A stretch of DNA of 64,000 nt from Cudoniella acicularis (GCA_013054445.1 JAAMPI010000088.1:1-64000); one strand, 5' to 3'. Shown: positions 1 to 11,665, numbered from the stretch's first letter. Notes: generated from the sequence alone by a model not told the origin. Made by a program: numbers and translations.

Positions 1-437
1 TCCTAAGAGACAAAGATGATGTATTCTTCAAATTAAAAATCTGGGTAGCTAATTACGTGGCGTTATACCAATGGTTGAAGCTGCTATTCCGGTTTTTTTA
101 ACAGGATATAGGGCACCTATCAGCGCTGGAAGCCGCACACCATCTTTTCAGATATCTTTCCAACAATCGGCATCGACCGACTTTCGCTAACATTAGAAGA
201 TGTTAAAATTGTCTAGTGCCGACCACGCATCTAGCGGTCTAACCGGTGGGGCAGAAGATATGTAAGACGGCAACCCTCCGTTTATTATGACAACACGATT
301 GCTACGTCGAAATCGTCCGCCCAGTACCGTATCTTCAGCTGGCTCGATATTCATTGCTCGCTTAAATACGGGTTTATCCCTTTCCTCGAGCTCTGTCATC
401 GTGAGCTCGCATATAGGCCAGACCTAAATTATTCAGC
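1..437. other. left edge, no supported gene
   Basis: No recognised gene. A 68-codon ATG frame on the minus strand (399 to 193) has no recognisable domain and no supporting splice structure. The stretch probably holds the promoter of the zinc-finger gene that starts at 438. Confidence 0.5.
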
Positions 438-968
438 ATGTCGTCCCTAAAGTCGAAGTTGCACAAAGAACCAAAATCACGCAGGAGACCAAAGTCAAAA
501 GCGCAAGATTTGGATAGATCTTGGTCTATGTATCCAGCATTGCACGATAGTGTAGGCCGCCTGTTAGAGGAGGACGATCTCTCCTTTACTTTCTTCGCAA
601 TCGACGAGGACAAAGGATCCATTGAAAAATACGATACCAATATCATGGGACGCTTCAAATGCTTGAATGAAGTTTGCCCCCAAACCGGATGGGCGAGCAA
701 AATGATTGCTATTACGATACGAATGTACCCCGAACAACAATACAACGCCCGAGTGTATCACCAACGTTGTAAAAGTTGTGGAAGTCTCAGTCAGCCATTC
801 CCGGATGATTCATACGCAAAGAGAATTGCATATCGTCTCAAAAAGTGGAGCGGTATAGAGATGGATCAACCCTTTTATACGGTTCGTGCGAATGAGCGTC
901 CACATGAAAGCGCTCTATGCGAGGGTTGTAAACACGGGCATTGCAAGTTGAGTTACAAAGTTGCCTGA
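438..968 (+). CDS. 3CxxC-type zinc-finger protein
   Basis: Intact single-exon frame of 176 aa. Residues 1-25 are Lys/Arg/Ser-rich. From about residue 72 the protein has the spacing of the fungal 3CxxC zinc-finger family, related to the animal receptor-transporting protein domain: Cys75 and Cys80, then the QRCKSC pair (Cys111/Cys114), then CEGC (161/164) and Cys169, with a Trp after the first pair and a KKWSG segment before the last. Family members are small and often come in lineage-specific copies in ascomycetes; their cellular role is not established, so I assign only metal binding. The ATG at 438 is the first in frame and all family cysteines lie downstream, so the protein looks complete. 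No membrane segment or signal peptide is visible. Confidence 0.75.
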   Translation: MSSLKSKLHKEPKSRRRPKSKAQDLDRSWSMYPALHDSVGRLLEEDDLSFTFFAIDEDKGSIEKYDTNIMGRFKCLNEVCPQTGWASKMIAITIRMYPEQQYNARVYHQRCKSCGSLSQPFPDDSYAKRIAYRLKKWSGIEMDQPFYTVRANERPHESALCEGCKHGHCKLSYKVA

Positions 969-1761
969 TACAACGGTTGAGATGACGTGGGTCGAGATAA
1001 GGTACTGGGATAGGAAGGGGCGGGCTCAGGGGATGGAAGCCTTCCTTACGCATTTCTTTGGATGTGGGTGAGGCGAGATTTTTTCAGGAATCTTTTTGAG
1101 GATTTTTATGTCATTGATTGGGTTAGGCTATTCTTGCGAGTTGATTTGGATATTCATCCAACGGGAGACCTCGAAATCTGAGGTAATACAAGTATCGGTG
1201 GGACGGCGGAATGTCATTTTCGTTTGAGCACGTTGACACGGTATCGATAGCCTTTACATTCACGGCGAACAGGGCAAAAAAAATGCACACATAATTCAAA
1301 GATTGTGGTTATAGAGGTTCCATTAGACATTGCTATTGAGATCTCTCAGCTTGCCTTATTTTGCCCTCTTCGTCCTCTGGCTCCTGTAAGAGCTCACTGC
1401 TATTGCTCTAAGTTCGAGTGTTCTCTCCTCACTATCATTTCGGTGATCTTTCGAAGACACTGGTGCAGGCAACTTCACATTGATTGCTGCAAGGCCGTCC
1501 TACTCCCAGCCCAAAAGTCCCAAAGCCATACGTTTCCCCTTGCCGTTGCATGTTGCTGTCTAGGATAAGGCGACTCGTTCCTTTATAGCATGCTGCACTT
1601 TTCGCTGCCCATGTCACGCCATCTTGCTGTATTGTCACCAGAGCTTGGGCATAAAGTGGACGTCTTCGGATAGTGGACGAGTATTCGTTGAGCCAACCAT
1701 CTTCCTGCCTGTTTGCCTGTTGTCTTGAGTGGATCTCTCTGGCCCCTCCGAGACAAGGTTC
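969..1761. other. intergenic, no gene seen
   Basis: Only short frames without recognisable domains or splice context. It separates the 3CxxC gene from the converging small Cys-pair frame that ends at 1762. Confidence 0.5.
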
Positions 1762-2100
1762 CTAATTGGACTTCCGATCTCGATGCGCATATTTTCTAGC
1801 CTTGCGGCTCTTGGATGGTTGTCGAGAGTGTGTGGAAGCCACAATACCAACCGGATTATCTTGTGTACCCGTTGCGCAGTCGTTGGTTTTTGAAGCAGAA
1901 CCATAGCAGCCATTACACACAGGTTCGTCCCATTTATTCTTGGTAAAAGCCACTAGTTTTGACGTTTTCCCCAGACTACAACGATTGCATGTAAAGGCAG
2001 CGGGCTTAAGAAGTCGACGAAGGCACAAAGAGCCCCGTCGGGGAAAAACCTTCATCACTTGAAATTGAGACGACATGGCCTTCTGAGTGTTGCGGTCCAT
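1762..2100 (-). CDS. small Cys-pair (putative zinc-binding) protein
   Basis: ATG-initiated single frame of 112 aa. Its centre reads as a compact C-x2-C / C-x2-C module: FTCNRC (Cys38/Cys41) and, 20 residues on, VCNGCYG (Cys62/Cys65). The N-terminus is basic and the C-terminus is Arg/Lys/Ser-rich with a run ending KYAHRDRKSN. The Cys spacing and the surrounding KTSKLV and WDEPVCNGCYG motifs look like protein sequence under constraint, so I list it as a probable gene. I cannot name the family. It could bind zinc or be a fragment of a longer protein; no splice extension was found. Confidence 0.45.
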   Translation of the reverse strand: MDRNTQKAMSSQFQVMKVFPRRGSLCLRRLLKPAAFTCNRCSLGKTSKLVAFTKNKWDEPVCNGCYGSASKTNDCATGTQDNPVGIVASTHSRQPSKSRKARKYAHRDRKSN

Positions 2101-4034
2101 GACCTAAACCGTCGATCGCGTTTTGAAGCTATAGAGGGCTGAGGTGTTGATCGAGGGCTACCAACTGCAGAACCATCGATCGCACTGGTTGCGAAGATGC
2201 GAGTGGGCTAGTGAGTTGAGGCTGCTCGAGGGCTTGGTACCGAATAACCAGTCGTACTCTTATCTTTGCGTGTCGGGCTAGGGGAGTACTGGCGAGTTGA
2301 TGGCGGCGTTGGGTGCAAGATAGGCCGGTTTGCAAAGGAAGTGGCAGATCTGGTTGTCGCTGTCGTCGTCTCTTCTCCGCTCGTATTTGAAGGCCGTGTC
2401 GCTGTTTATGCTTCCTTTCCGCTTTCGTACCCGTGTTCCGCTGCGCAATGCGAAAGCATATAGGCAAGTTGGGGAAGTGAATGTTGTTCGTGATGACAGG
2501 AATGATCGTGTTGGAGCTTGATCTGCCTCGTTATGCAGCTTGGTGGGATCAAACATAGGAAATTCTACCTTAACTTAAGCCCGGCCGTTTGTTGCTGACT
2601 GATTTGTGTGTTTGCCCAAAGCATTTAATTTTTTACAGCCATGGCCTGGAGGTGGCGCAGGTATATCCACGAAAGGCAATTAGAGCCGAGAACCGTTTCT
2701 GACGTTCGATGACCATGATATTGTCTCTCTATGGAAATACGCCACCTTTTAAAACTATATAATTAAAATGAGCATATAAGGTATTTAACTTATTTATTAT
2801 TAACGCTATTTAAGTTTTAGGTTACAAGAATATATAAAAGTAGACAAAATTTAAAGTGCAAATAAACTTAGGTTAAAATAATAAATTTATAATATACTTT
2901 AAAAAATCCTCGCAGAAATTCTCTAAAAGAGACTACATAATTAGGAAATGGAAACGATCAAGTATAAGATTATAGTTTTTGAAATAGGAGCGATATCATT
3001 TTAAACTAATATTTCCGTGGTTTTAGTTTACCTAGGGGATTTTCGTTACGCGGGGATGTCGGTTACTCCGGATGAAGGCACATCGAACGAGGCTGAATCT
3101 GCTACAACAAATAACCAATGATCGAGGTCTTTTTCAAAGAAAAGAAAATAGGATGTTTGATAGAAGCCTGCCGCATACTATCACTATTTGTTATGTTGGT
3201 GGGTAGGAACATTTCTCATCGCATACATAAAAACACGGAGAATTTTGCATCAGATGCCGTCTTCAAACCAGCAACTCTTCGTGAGGAAAATGAGAATGTA
3301 ACATCCACATTGCAGCTTGACCATATGCTTAGTTTCCCCACAAGTCTTCAATGTTAGAAAGTTTACGCCCGAGAAATTCTGAAATCTTGCATTTTCTAAA
3401 TTTTCCAGAGCCAGGAAAGTCTTGATTATACAATACAAGTTAGGGTATACACAGTATGCTATTAGCTGGCGAACTTCCCGCCAATGTTTTCTATGAACTT
3501 TCGATAATATTTACTTAGAACTAAGTAATTTTACTTTTGTGAAGCTTTTTTTAGAAGATAAAACAAAGCAATCAAGTCTTAGCCTCTTATGAAAACCTAG
3601 CCAAATAAAGTAAAGCATAACATAGAGTATACAGAGACATTTGTAAATTGAATATTACAACGTGATTGTATTTTGTCTTGGTATTTGTTCTTTCTCAAAT
3701 TGACTTTCTATTTGACGACTCTTGGCAGGCGGTGAAGAAGACCTTAGGACGTTAGAAGCTGGGTTACGCGTGTTGACTCGCTTCTGAGGCTTAAATAGCT
3801 GGGCTTGATCCGCTCCCACAAATCAAGTTCCTCTTCCACTACTCATAGCAAAGCATCTTCCCCGGTCAAGAAGACGGAGTCCTCGACCTTTTTCCACCCT
3901 TGATTGATAACACCAAAATAACAAATAGTTATCATTGGAAATTATCACCACAGCGCACCGTAAGTTTCTTTGACTGCCTTTATGCTTTGGCTACGAGTTA
4001 TCGCTGACCTAAGTAAAGCTTTGATTCCGAGATC
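2101..4034. other. gene-poor stretch with AT-rich island
   Basis: No supported gene. About 2740-3010 is strongly A/T-rich with many short A/T runs, unlike the surrounding DNA, as expected of old repeat DNA or RIP-type mutation. Frames overlapping 2129-2556 on both strands lack domains and look like shadows. The end of the stretch holds the 5' region of the first BTB gene. Confidence 0.5.
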
Positions 4035-4857
4035 ATGACCATGGATTTGTGGTGTGATGGTGATTGTAGAGAACATTTTGACTGTAAGAAACTTAATAGA
4101 ATGTCAACACATTTGAAAGATACTGGATATCTGTAAGTTACCCATCAAGAAGAGTATTTTTCCTCTTGTTTTTACTTTGCTAATAAAGCTTTATAGTATA
4201 TTAGAGACTCCCGATATAGTTGAGTTACGTGTAGGACCTAACCAAGTCAGCATCAAGTGTCACAGAGCTTTACTTGCTTTTTACTCCCAATAATTCGACA
4301 AAATGCTTTACGGCAACTTCATGGAAGTAGAGCAGAACATCATAATGATGCAGGAAGACATCAGCACTGGATTGAGGGCCTTCGTACATTGGGCTTATAC
4401 AGGAGTGTTTGGAACTTGTTTCACGAAGCGTGTCAATGCAAACGGAAAAGAAGAACATGGAGATGCTATTGTGGCTAGCCTTTGGATCTTGGCAGACAAG
4501 CTTGGAGCTTCAAAGTTCGGTAATGACGCTTTCATGGAGCTCTTCGAAATATCAGGCCAGGAGGACTTTTACATTGACCCGAGCACCATCGAATACGTCT
4601 ACACCAACACCTTGCCCAGTGCCAAGCTGAGAACAGTGGTCAAGGATCTTGTGGTTGCCTACGGACCCTTTTCGGAAGAGAGAGAGGCTAGTGACGAGCT
4701 GAAGAAGAAGTGGCTTGACTTACTGGCAAAGGGTGGAGATTTTGTGGTTGACGTTACTCAAAGTGGAGAACTGCACGCTTATGAGGGAATCGACATTCCT
4801 GTCGATCACAAAGACCAATTGAAATACATTGAGGTTAACAAATTGTCCGCACATTAA
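4035..4857 (+). pseudogene. BTB/POZ-domain protein, copy 1, in-frame stop
   Basis: Two-exon gene model: exon 1 4035-4132, a 64-bp intron 4133-4196 (GTAAGT donor, TTATAG acceptor, CTAAT branch site), exon 2 4197-4857. The joined frame runs smoothly into a BTB fold: DIVELRVGPNQ, then CHRALLAFYS, then FDKMLYGNF, WAYTG and later TIEYVYTN and KGGDFVVDV, which match the two neighbouring copies. A TAA at 4291-4293 sits inside the conserved CHRALLAFYS-x-x-FD block, exactly where the other copies have Phe (YSEFFD, HSEFFD). Translation from the next ATG (4303) would give a 184-aa product without the first BTB strand and helix. Either this copy is a recent pseudogene or a truncated product is made. BTB proteins act as dimerisation or CUL3-adaptor modules; the partner here is unknown. 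Confidence 0.75.
4133..4196 (+). other. intron of BTB copy 1
   Basis: GTAAGT donor after the codon split CT/T and a TTATAG acceptor. Removing these 64 bp joins residues TGYL to ILETPDIVEL in frame, which fixes the upstream exon and shows that the stop at 4291 is exonic. Confidence 0.75.
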
Positions 4858-7505
4858 TGGTGGCTTGCTAAGAAAATCCAGGTAAAGGACCCTAATAAGC
4901 AAATATTCTTCCAATGGCTGACTTTTAACTAGAATACAGAAATTTCTTAGAATTATCAATTGGCCACACTTCAGAGAACTAGAACTAGAACTCCGATGTT
5001 AATGGGCTTCTAACTGGGAGGCAGAGGAAGGACGAGAAAGGGATTACGGTGGACTTCTTGTTCTTTTATCGGTGATATATTAAAGAGGGTAGGCATGGAT
5101 AACATGACAGGAGAGCACTTTTTCGCCTTGTATTTAGTCGCTCGGCCTAAACATTACAAGGATAAACATTGGCGTAAGCAATTAAGAAAAAATTGCAACC
5201 TCAATTCTCGAAAACAAACTGTTTCTTTCTAAAATATTTCCACGGTTAACACATTTTCTAGAGCTCCAATGTTTATAGAGCTATTTGATAAGGATCTTCA
5301 ATAGGTGATATTGGCAAGATTTGAAGATTCTTGACGTTTTTAGGGAGAGTTGGACAAGGATGTGAGGTAGGTATGTCAGATGGCGCACGGACCACTATGA
5401 GTTAAATCTAACCTCCTCTCTCCTGAGTATCTTGCTTCCTCATTGTAAAAAAATCTTCAGAAATATAATTTCTATTCTACATCAGAAACAGGCAGTGAGT
5501 GAGTACCGAGCCAAATCTTGGTTTCGGCAAAGAACTTATATCCAAATTTCCTCTACCTTAGGAGAAACTGCCGACAATGCCACGATAAAGCCTATTCTGA
5601 AATCTACATCTTTGACTTGCACAAATACACAGGCCATAGCTACGGCCCAGGTGCTACTAAAACTGCTGTTGATAATGGCATGCTCGGCTTAAACATTCAG
5701 GAGCTTGGTGATTGGAATAGGGATTATTTTGAAAGATACGTCAAAGAGAGCTTCCCCCCTCCATTTATGCTTAATTACTGATTTACAGCAGGTACGTGCC
5801 CTCCATACCTCTCTTTTATCAGTGCCATTAAAAATCGAATGCGACCCCTCCCACGCTTGGCCCCACGAATCGAGGGCGATAGATATAGTAGTTTTGCAGT
5901 GCCGGTTACGGAGTATAAAAGTGCACCGAAGCCATAGGAACAAAGCGCCTTTGTCCGGAAATCTGTGCCATGCAGCTCTCTTTACGTTTCTTAGCTTCTG
6001 CACCTGTCACTTCTACATCATCGCACAGTCTGCAATTGCTTGGGGTTTTTTTTAGCCTACAGTTTAGCACTGCCACAACGGTTCTGGGAATAGCGCCGTA
6101 GTTCTTCTCTCCCCTTGATTGTTTTCTAGGGATTCCAGTCTTATGCACAAGGATTGTTTTGTCATTTCAAGCACCTGTAGAACTTTGGGATGTCTCGGAA
6201 TTTCGACGGGCCTAGAATATGAAGATTTGGGATTGATCCTCTGAGTTTCACGCGAAATTTTGGAGTTGGCGAGCGTGTGCCATAGCGCTTCTTGAATGAG
6301 AGCAAATACAACACCATGTATCACTGGCTCAAGGGAAAGTAGCATTTTGCCCTTGCGAACTCCGCTGGATTTGTCTCGGCTTGAACTTGTGGTACAAAAC
6401 CCAGGACTTCAAACTTCTTGCCTGGTGAGTTATCGAGAACCTGCTAGTTCTTTGCTGCTGATAAAACATTGCAAGTCTTTTGCAGCAGGTGCACCTCGAT
6501 GTCTGCCTTGAAATGATGTTTATTCTCAGCCCTGCAGACATGGTTGTTTGGACGCAAAAACCCTTCCAATAGTAAGTACTATCTAGAAGTCGTGAAGCAA
6601 TACATTCTGTTTTATTCATAAGTCTGGATCTTATGATGAGAAACTCATCCTCAGCAATTCTCTGTCTTCAATATGTGCAGGATATTTACGCTTCTGAGGA
6701 ACCGTGATTCTTAGTCCTTTCATAACAACTGTTTTTCAAAAGTTATATTACTCGTCTTGACGGATCAAAAATTCGGATCTAGAATTGATGGTGTCAAAAC
6801 AATGTGTGCTGGTAGCTTCTGTGAAGTCCTGGGAACTTCAACTTCACTTGATCACGTGCAGTCCCGTTTTATGCCAGTGTAGTTCACGTCAGGGACACAA
6901 AAGCTCTTTCTCGCACACCCTCACAATACAACAACCTTCACCCACAAATGTCTCTTCTCGTACGACCTCACGATCCTCACGGTCCGCACCACAACACGCA
7001 ACTCTAATCCCACTTTTTACTGCCTTTGGCATCTCCCCAGAATCGAAGAGACTTAATCGTGCACCAGCCTACTTCAAGTCAACTTTGGTTCACACGCGAT
7101 TCAGGTCTCATGCTACGTGATGTTATCATCTCACCTTCAAGACAGCGGTTAGGAAGCATCACCTTTCAGACTCGCTTGTCAACACGCGACAGGGAGGATA
7201 ACAATTCCTCTACAATCAACACTTCATCTTCGAGACCACCATTTGGGGGCGTCACTCTTTGAGATTCTTTTATTCCCACGCGTTCGAGAGGAGAACATTT
7301 CTTCACTACTTCATTCGAGCTCATCCCTCTCAATACATACGGCTGATGAATAACCTTGCGATAACTTGTTACACGAGCACTGTCAACTTTCTTATTGATC
7401 GCCTTTAAAGCTTCAAGCTTGAACATCAATACACGGAAAGTGGTCTCAAGTTCTCGCCGTTTGTACCTAAAGGGGGACACTCACCGCTTCACTTTGGCAG
7501 CCAGG
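4858..7505. other. gene-poor stretch, possible gene remnant
   Basis: No complete gene. A frame at about 5518-5781 (plus) lacks an ATG but ends in a protein-like tail (IQELGDWNRDYFERYVKE) before a stop; it may be the last exon or relic of a gene I cannot identify. Poly-T and A/T-rich runs occur near 5160-5300 and 6050. The final 500 bp is C/A-rich and probably the 5' region of BTB copy 2. Confidence 0.4.
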
Positions 7506-8920
7506 ATGCCACCCTCAGCTACAACCCAGAAGCTACCGAGAAAGAGGTATCTATTGCGCCTAAAGAAGTGCACTAATACCCAGCAAGGACTCCATTTCTA
7601 TAGATATATTCGGCAACTAACCCGCCCGAAAAACAGACATATGGCTACAGATATTGTACTTCTAGCCGAGAGTCTTCCGATTTCACAAGTGATCAGTCTC
7701 TTGAATAGAGAATTGGTTTATCGAAAACGAAAGACGACCGGCGGATTCAGCAAGGCGATTCATATTACGAACGCAGATGTGGCAAGAGCTAGAGAAAACT
7801 TCAAAGACAACATAGAACAGAGAGTGAAGCCACCAACTTTGCAGGAATTGATCGAATGGAGTCTGAAGTATGGAGATTCCGGCCTACTAGTTGGAGGGAC
7901 GGCAGAAACCTCTACCCCACCAAATTTCACCGATGGTGCTATACTTTTCAATTGGGATTGGGATTGGGAATTAGATTCGGATTCTGAAAGCGAGGAGGAA
8001 GAAGACATGGGACAGAAAAACAAGAAGCGGGAAGAAGTGAGGCAGGTCGAAGAGAAGCAGGAAGCAGGGGGCAAAGAGGAGATATTCATTGAGGAGCTAC
8101 TATCAAAGGACGACCACGATGACAATCATACGAAACATGAAAACGTGCGAAGACCTGAGACACATTCTGACGAGGTTTGTAAAGTGTAAGTACTTCGGTT
8201 CAGACTTGGGCAAGCTATTCTAATCAATATTTTAGCCTGGGAGCTTGTCCTCATGTTTTGCAGATCGTGGTGCAAAATGCCCAGATGACATGCCATTCTG
8301 GCCTACTGAGTTTATATTCTGAGTTTTTTGACAAGGAATGCAATACAACTGAGGAAATCAGAAACAGAAAGGAAATTGACCTGACTGAGGACTTTTCTCC
8401 CAAAGAAATGAGTGCATTTATTTCTTGGGCATATTCTAGCAAGGTCGAAAGCACTTTGGCACTAGAAAAATTATGGGGACTTGGCTGGAGACTTGAGAGC
8501 CCAAGATTCATGAATGCAGTTATGCAGCTATTCTTCGATAACTACGCTTACGGAAAGGGCAAGTGGCTCTCTGCCAGTACTGTGGAATTTGTCTACACCA
8601 ACATGAGAAGGAAATCACCATTGCGGCAATTTGTCAAACATCATATTATAGCGAACGGACCACTCTCTGCACGATCGCTCACTGGTAGGCAGTATGGTTT
8701 CGAGGCTGAATGGAAGGCGCTAATTCGAAAGGGTGGCGATCTTGCATCTGACATTGCGGTCGAATCATCTTTTTCGAATGATGATCCAAGCCAAAGCCCC
8801 TGCCGGCCAGAACGCTGGGCTAAGTACCTTCTTCCGATTACAACCAGGCCGACCGAGGAAATTGTTAATGGAACATTGAGATTAAAAATTGAAGACCCTG
8901 ATGTTTCAGAATGGCATTGA
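7506..8920 (+). CDS. BTB/POZ-domain protein, copy 2 (intact, long N-terminus)
   Basis: Exon 1 7506-8185, a 50-bp intron 8186-8235 (GTAAGT donor, TTTAG acceptor), exon 2 8236-8920; 454 aa with phases in register. The first ATG in the open frame is 7506. Residues 1-45 are basic; 46-150 form an uncharacterised region; about 155-220 is highly acidic and charged (a D/E/S run, then K/E-rich, probably coiled or disordered). The BTB domain is in exon 2: CHSGLLSLYSEFFD, FISWAYSS, LWGLGWRLESPRF, TVEFVYTNM, and the family tail KGGDLASDI. It is the only one of the three local BTB copies without a stop codon, and the only one with the long acidic N-terminal extension. The role is probably as a protein-interaction adaptor; no catalytic domain is present. 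Confidence 0.75.
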
Positions 8921-9933
8921 CCATTTGAGGGCCTGGCAATGCTCTTCATGCATAATTTGCTTAGGGTATTCAACTGATGAGATGCACAAGACGCTTTACA
9001 AGCAAACAGAACTCGGTTATAGACTGCAAATACAGCACCGTTCTTCCGATTGTCATCCTCAACGTCAGTGAGAAATCAAGATGGTAAGTGATTGACTAGA
9101 TCGAAGGAGCTTCTGTGGAAACCATGTTTCTCCAATAAATGTGCCACTCAGATCACTATCGACTAGTACTCGGGTAATTGGTAATTTGATATCCTCGACC
9201 AAAGCACCAAAATTTTCAGGAAAGTGCCTCAAGTGTCGTGAGAAATTTAATACCTGAAGTGTTACCCGAACAATAGCAGTGTGATCTGAGAATAGGGCGG
9301 GATAAAAGACAACACTTTTAGGTACTGAAATTGCTCACGTAACTGAGATATTGAAAGATATAAGTGCGCATTTGCTCTTTTACCCCAAGAGGCTCCCTCA
9401 CACCAGCAATAGTTCATATCAACCAGCAATCTGCGAGCGTTTTCAGAAACTTGGAGTCTTGTGACTTTTGACACTCTCATTTTCAAGCAAAAGGGAGGTC
9501 TTTACACATCGAGCCACATTGAGGGGCATATGGGAGCCTTTTCTCAGCTTCAATTACTTCAACGGATTTCTATGTAGCAGTTCCACATGTTCACAAACAT
9601 TTTAAATCGTTTCGGCTTTTCGCTGTTGCCGCTCTCGATGTTAGAGTCATTGAGATCTCTTGATCAACACCCTGCACGTGCTTACTACTAGGCCGAAAGG
9701 AGGTTGGATTATCAAAGCCTTTCAAAGCTCTGCGACGACTAGCTTATATTCCTTGGCGTCAAGCCCATGCCTAGGTACTAGCTTCAACTAGCGTACCGCG
9801 TGATTCGGTACCTATTAAATTTGGCGCCATATTTGCAGTAGTCAAACCATCTCACTATAACAATCTACGTCGACCGGTCAGTCTTTGACCAACAACACAC
9901 GTGCAACTTCAGACACCACGCACCAGAGTCGCA
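8921..9933. other. intergenic between BTB copies 2 and 3
   Basis: No supported gene. Short frames have no recognisable domain. The last 100 bp should carry the promoter of BTB copy 3. Confidence 0.5.
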
Positions 9934-10813
9934 ATGCGAGCAGACATGGCGACCACGAATGGAGAGTCAAGGTTGACCTCTGCTGGCGAGCACGAGGCTA
10001 TCAGTTATAGATGCGCCTGTGAGGCTTGTTCAACGCAAAGTTTTCCTGATGAGTGTGTCCAGCAGCTTAAACTTTCAAAGCATCATACAGAAGTCAAGGC
10101 ATTGTAAGTGCACCTTCTATGAATTCGCCTTCTCTAACGATGAAACCAGGATAAGAGTGCGTCCTCATGAAATCACCACCATTCTTGTTGGACCTGAAAA
10201 GGAAAGACACTGCTGTCACAGAGCTCTATTAGCCTTCCACTCGGAGTTCTTTGATACTGCTTGCTGCGGACAATTTGAGGCAAGCAAATCGAATGAGACT
10301 GAGATGCTAGACGAATCCGAAGCAGCAATGAGCCACTTCCTCATTTGGATTTACACCGGTTAACTTTAACCCACCACTCTCTACCAAGAGGAACTATGGG
10401 CCCTTGGGGACAGATTGCGAAGCCCTGGGTTCACCAACGAAGCTATGCATCTCATATTTGGCAGGTGCTACTACAGAGGCAACATGAGTGCCGAGACTGC
10501 TGGCTTCGCATATAATAATACTAGGTGTGGATCTAAGTCGAGGATATTTGTCAAGGACCACATTTTGGCAGATGGCCCACTTGCACTGGGTCTTTCAGCA
10601 AATGATAAGTCTCGGAAAGACTGGAAGGTATTGATACGAGGAGGAGACCTGGTTATAGATATTGGTTTGGCAGGCTCATTCTACCATGAAGGCGGCGCTG
10701 TTGAAATGCCGTACTACTGGGAGAACCATCACAAATACTTGGAGCCTATCACAACTCGTCCCCTCCAAGACTTCATCGATGGAAAGCTAAGAGCGGGAAC
10801 CCGGGCTGTTTGA
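9934..10813 (+). pseudogene. BTB/POZ-domain protein, copy 3, two in-frame stops
   Basis: Exon 1 9934-10103, a 46-bp intron 10104-10149 (GTAAGT donor, CCAG acceptor), exon 2 10150-10813. The joined frame matches the neighbouring copies: VRPHEITTILVGPEKE, CHRALLAFHSEFFD, FLIWIYTG, LWALGDRLRSPGF, TAGFAYNN, FVKDHILADGP and GGDLVIDI. Two TAA codons (10361-10363 and 10367-10369), separated by one sense codon, interrupt the BTB domain between WIYTG and LWALGDRL. The reading frame is the same on both sides and the spacing equals that of copy 2 within one residue, so this is substitution-type damage rather than an intron; the only GT..AG pair spanning the stops would be about 30 bp, too short to splice. 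Probable pseudogene encoding at most a truncated N-terminal product. Confidence 0.75.
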
Positions 10814-11665
10814 GGAAATTGCGTGTTGATATTGACACCCTCGTCATTGCATTTTCACACCAGCCTCAAGATTGGGATATAGGAGGTAGAAAGGAAGGGG
10901 CGCGAAGACATGTACACCGGAAAGCAAACAACTACAAACATAATAGCAATAAAACGAGTGCAATAAAGACTAAACTACCCACAGCAACTGAGATATTGAG
11001 GCCCAGAAAACCCTACTTTGTCTTCTTATCCAATTGTGTCTTTTTAAGAGGCTTTTTGAATTCTTGAAATGCCCATAAAGGAAAAATATTCTACGTAGTA
11101 AGCAAAGGGGCAATTGCCATTCGCTAAAATTACAGCGCGCACGTCCCTGTGGTTCAGCTAGCAGTCGCTAAATTACAGGGCCTAAGCGATTCATAATACC
11201 CTCGCCGAAGACTTCAAAATAGCTAAACAACTACGTACTCAAATTGATAGATAATTAGCTATAGTAGAAGAAAAGCTAAATTAATTATTATTCCATTGTT
11301 AGCAAAAATCTACAATATCGACACGTCGTCTATTCTTTGAAGTGCTGGGAGTGACTTCGTGGCAAGGATCGGGAAAGGGTCGGATGGATACCGTGTAAGG
11401 AAAAACAATCCACTTCCGTTACAGTGTAGGCTAACTTGCAACAGGTATTGTAACTTGGAGAAACTCGTGAGAAGATCTCAAAGGGTTTTTTCATTATATA
11501 TTAGTTGAGCTGTTCTCAAAAAGACTGGCAAGCGCTCAACCCAGCAGCGCACCGCAGCCATCAACGATCGAACCAGCAACACAAGAGCGATCTGTGTTGC
11601 ACCCGTACTCAACTTCGCGCGGACGTGATCCCCGAGCCCTATCATCTAAACCCCCAAGCAGACCA
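10814..11665. other. intergenic, A/T-rich middle
   Basis: No gene supported. About 11190-11300 is A/T-rich and reads in one plus-strand frame as a short Lys/Gln/Glu-rich peptide interrupted by a stop, which could be an old mobile-element relic. That is not enough to name an element. Confidence 0.4.

Noticed and set aside
193..399. 68-codon minus-strand ATG frame at the left edge
   Set aside because: No domain, and no continuing exon could be found.
4303..4857. BTB copy 1 as an intact gene starting at the second ATG
   Set aside because: The upstream exon and splice sites fit the family and encode the first part of the domain, so the shorter frame is better read as the remainder after a nonsense change.
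10360..10390. Mini-intron that would remove both stops of BTB copy 3
   Set aside because: At 29-31 bp it is far below the smallest intron seen here (41 bp), and removing it would delete residues that align with copy 2.
11190..11300. Named transposon in the A/T-rich stretch
   Set aside because: Only a short degraded peptide is readable and no terminal repeats were found; not enough to name an element.
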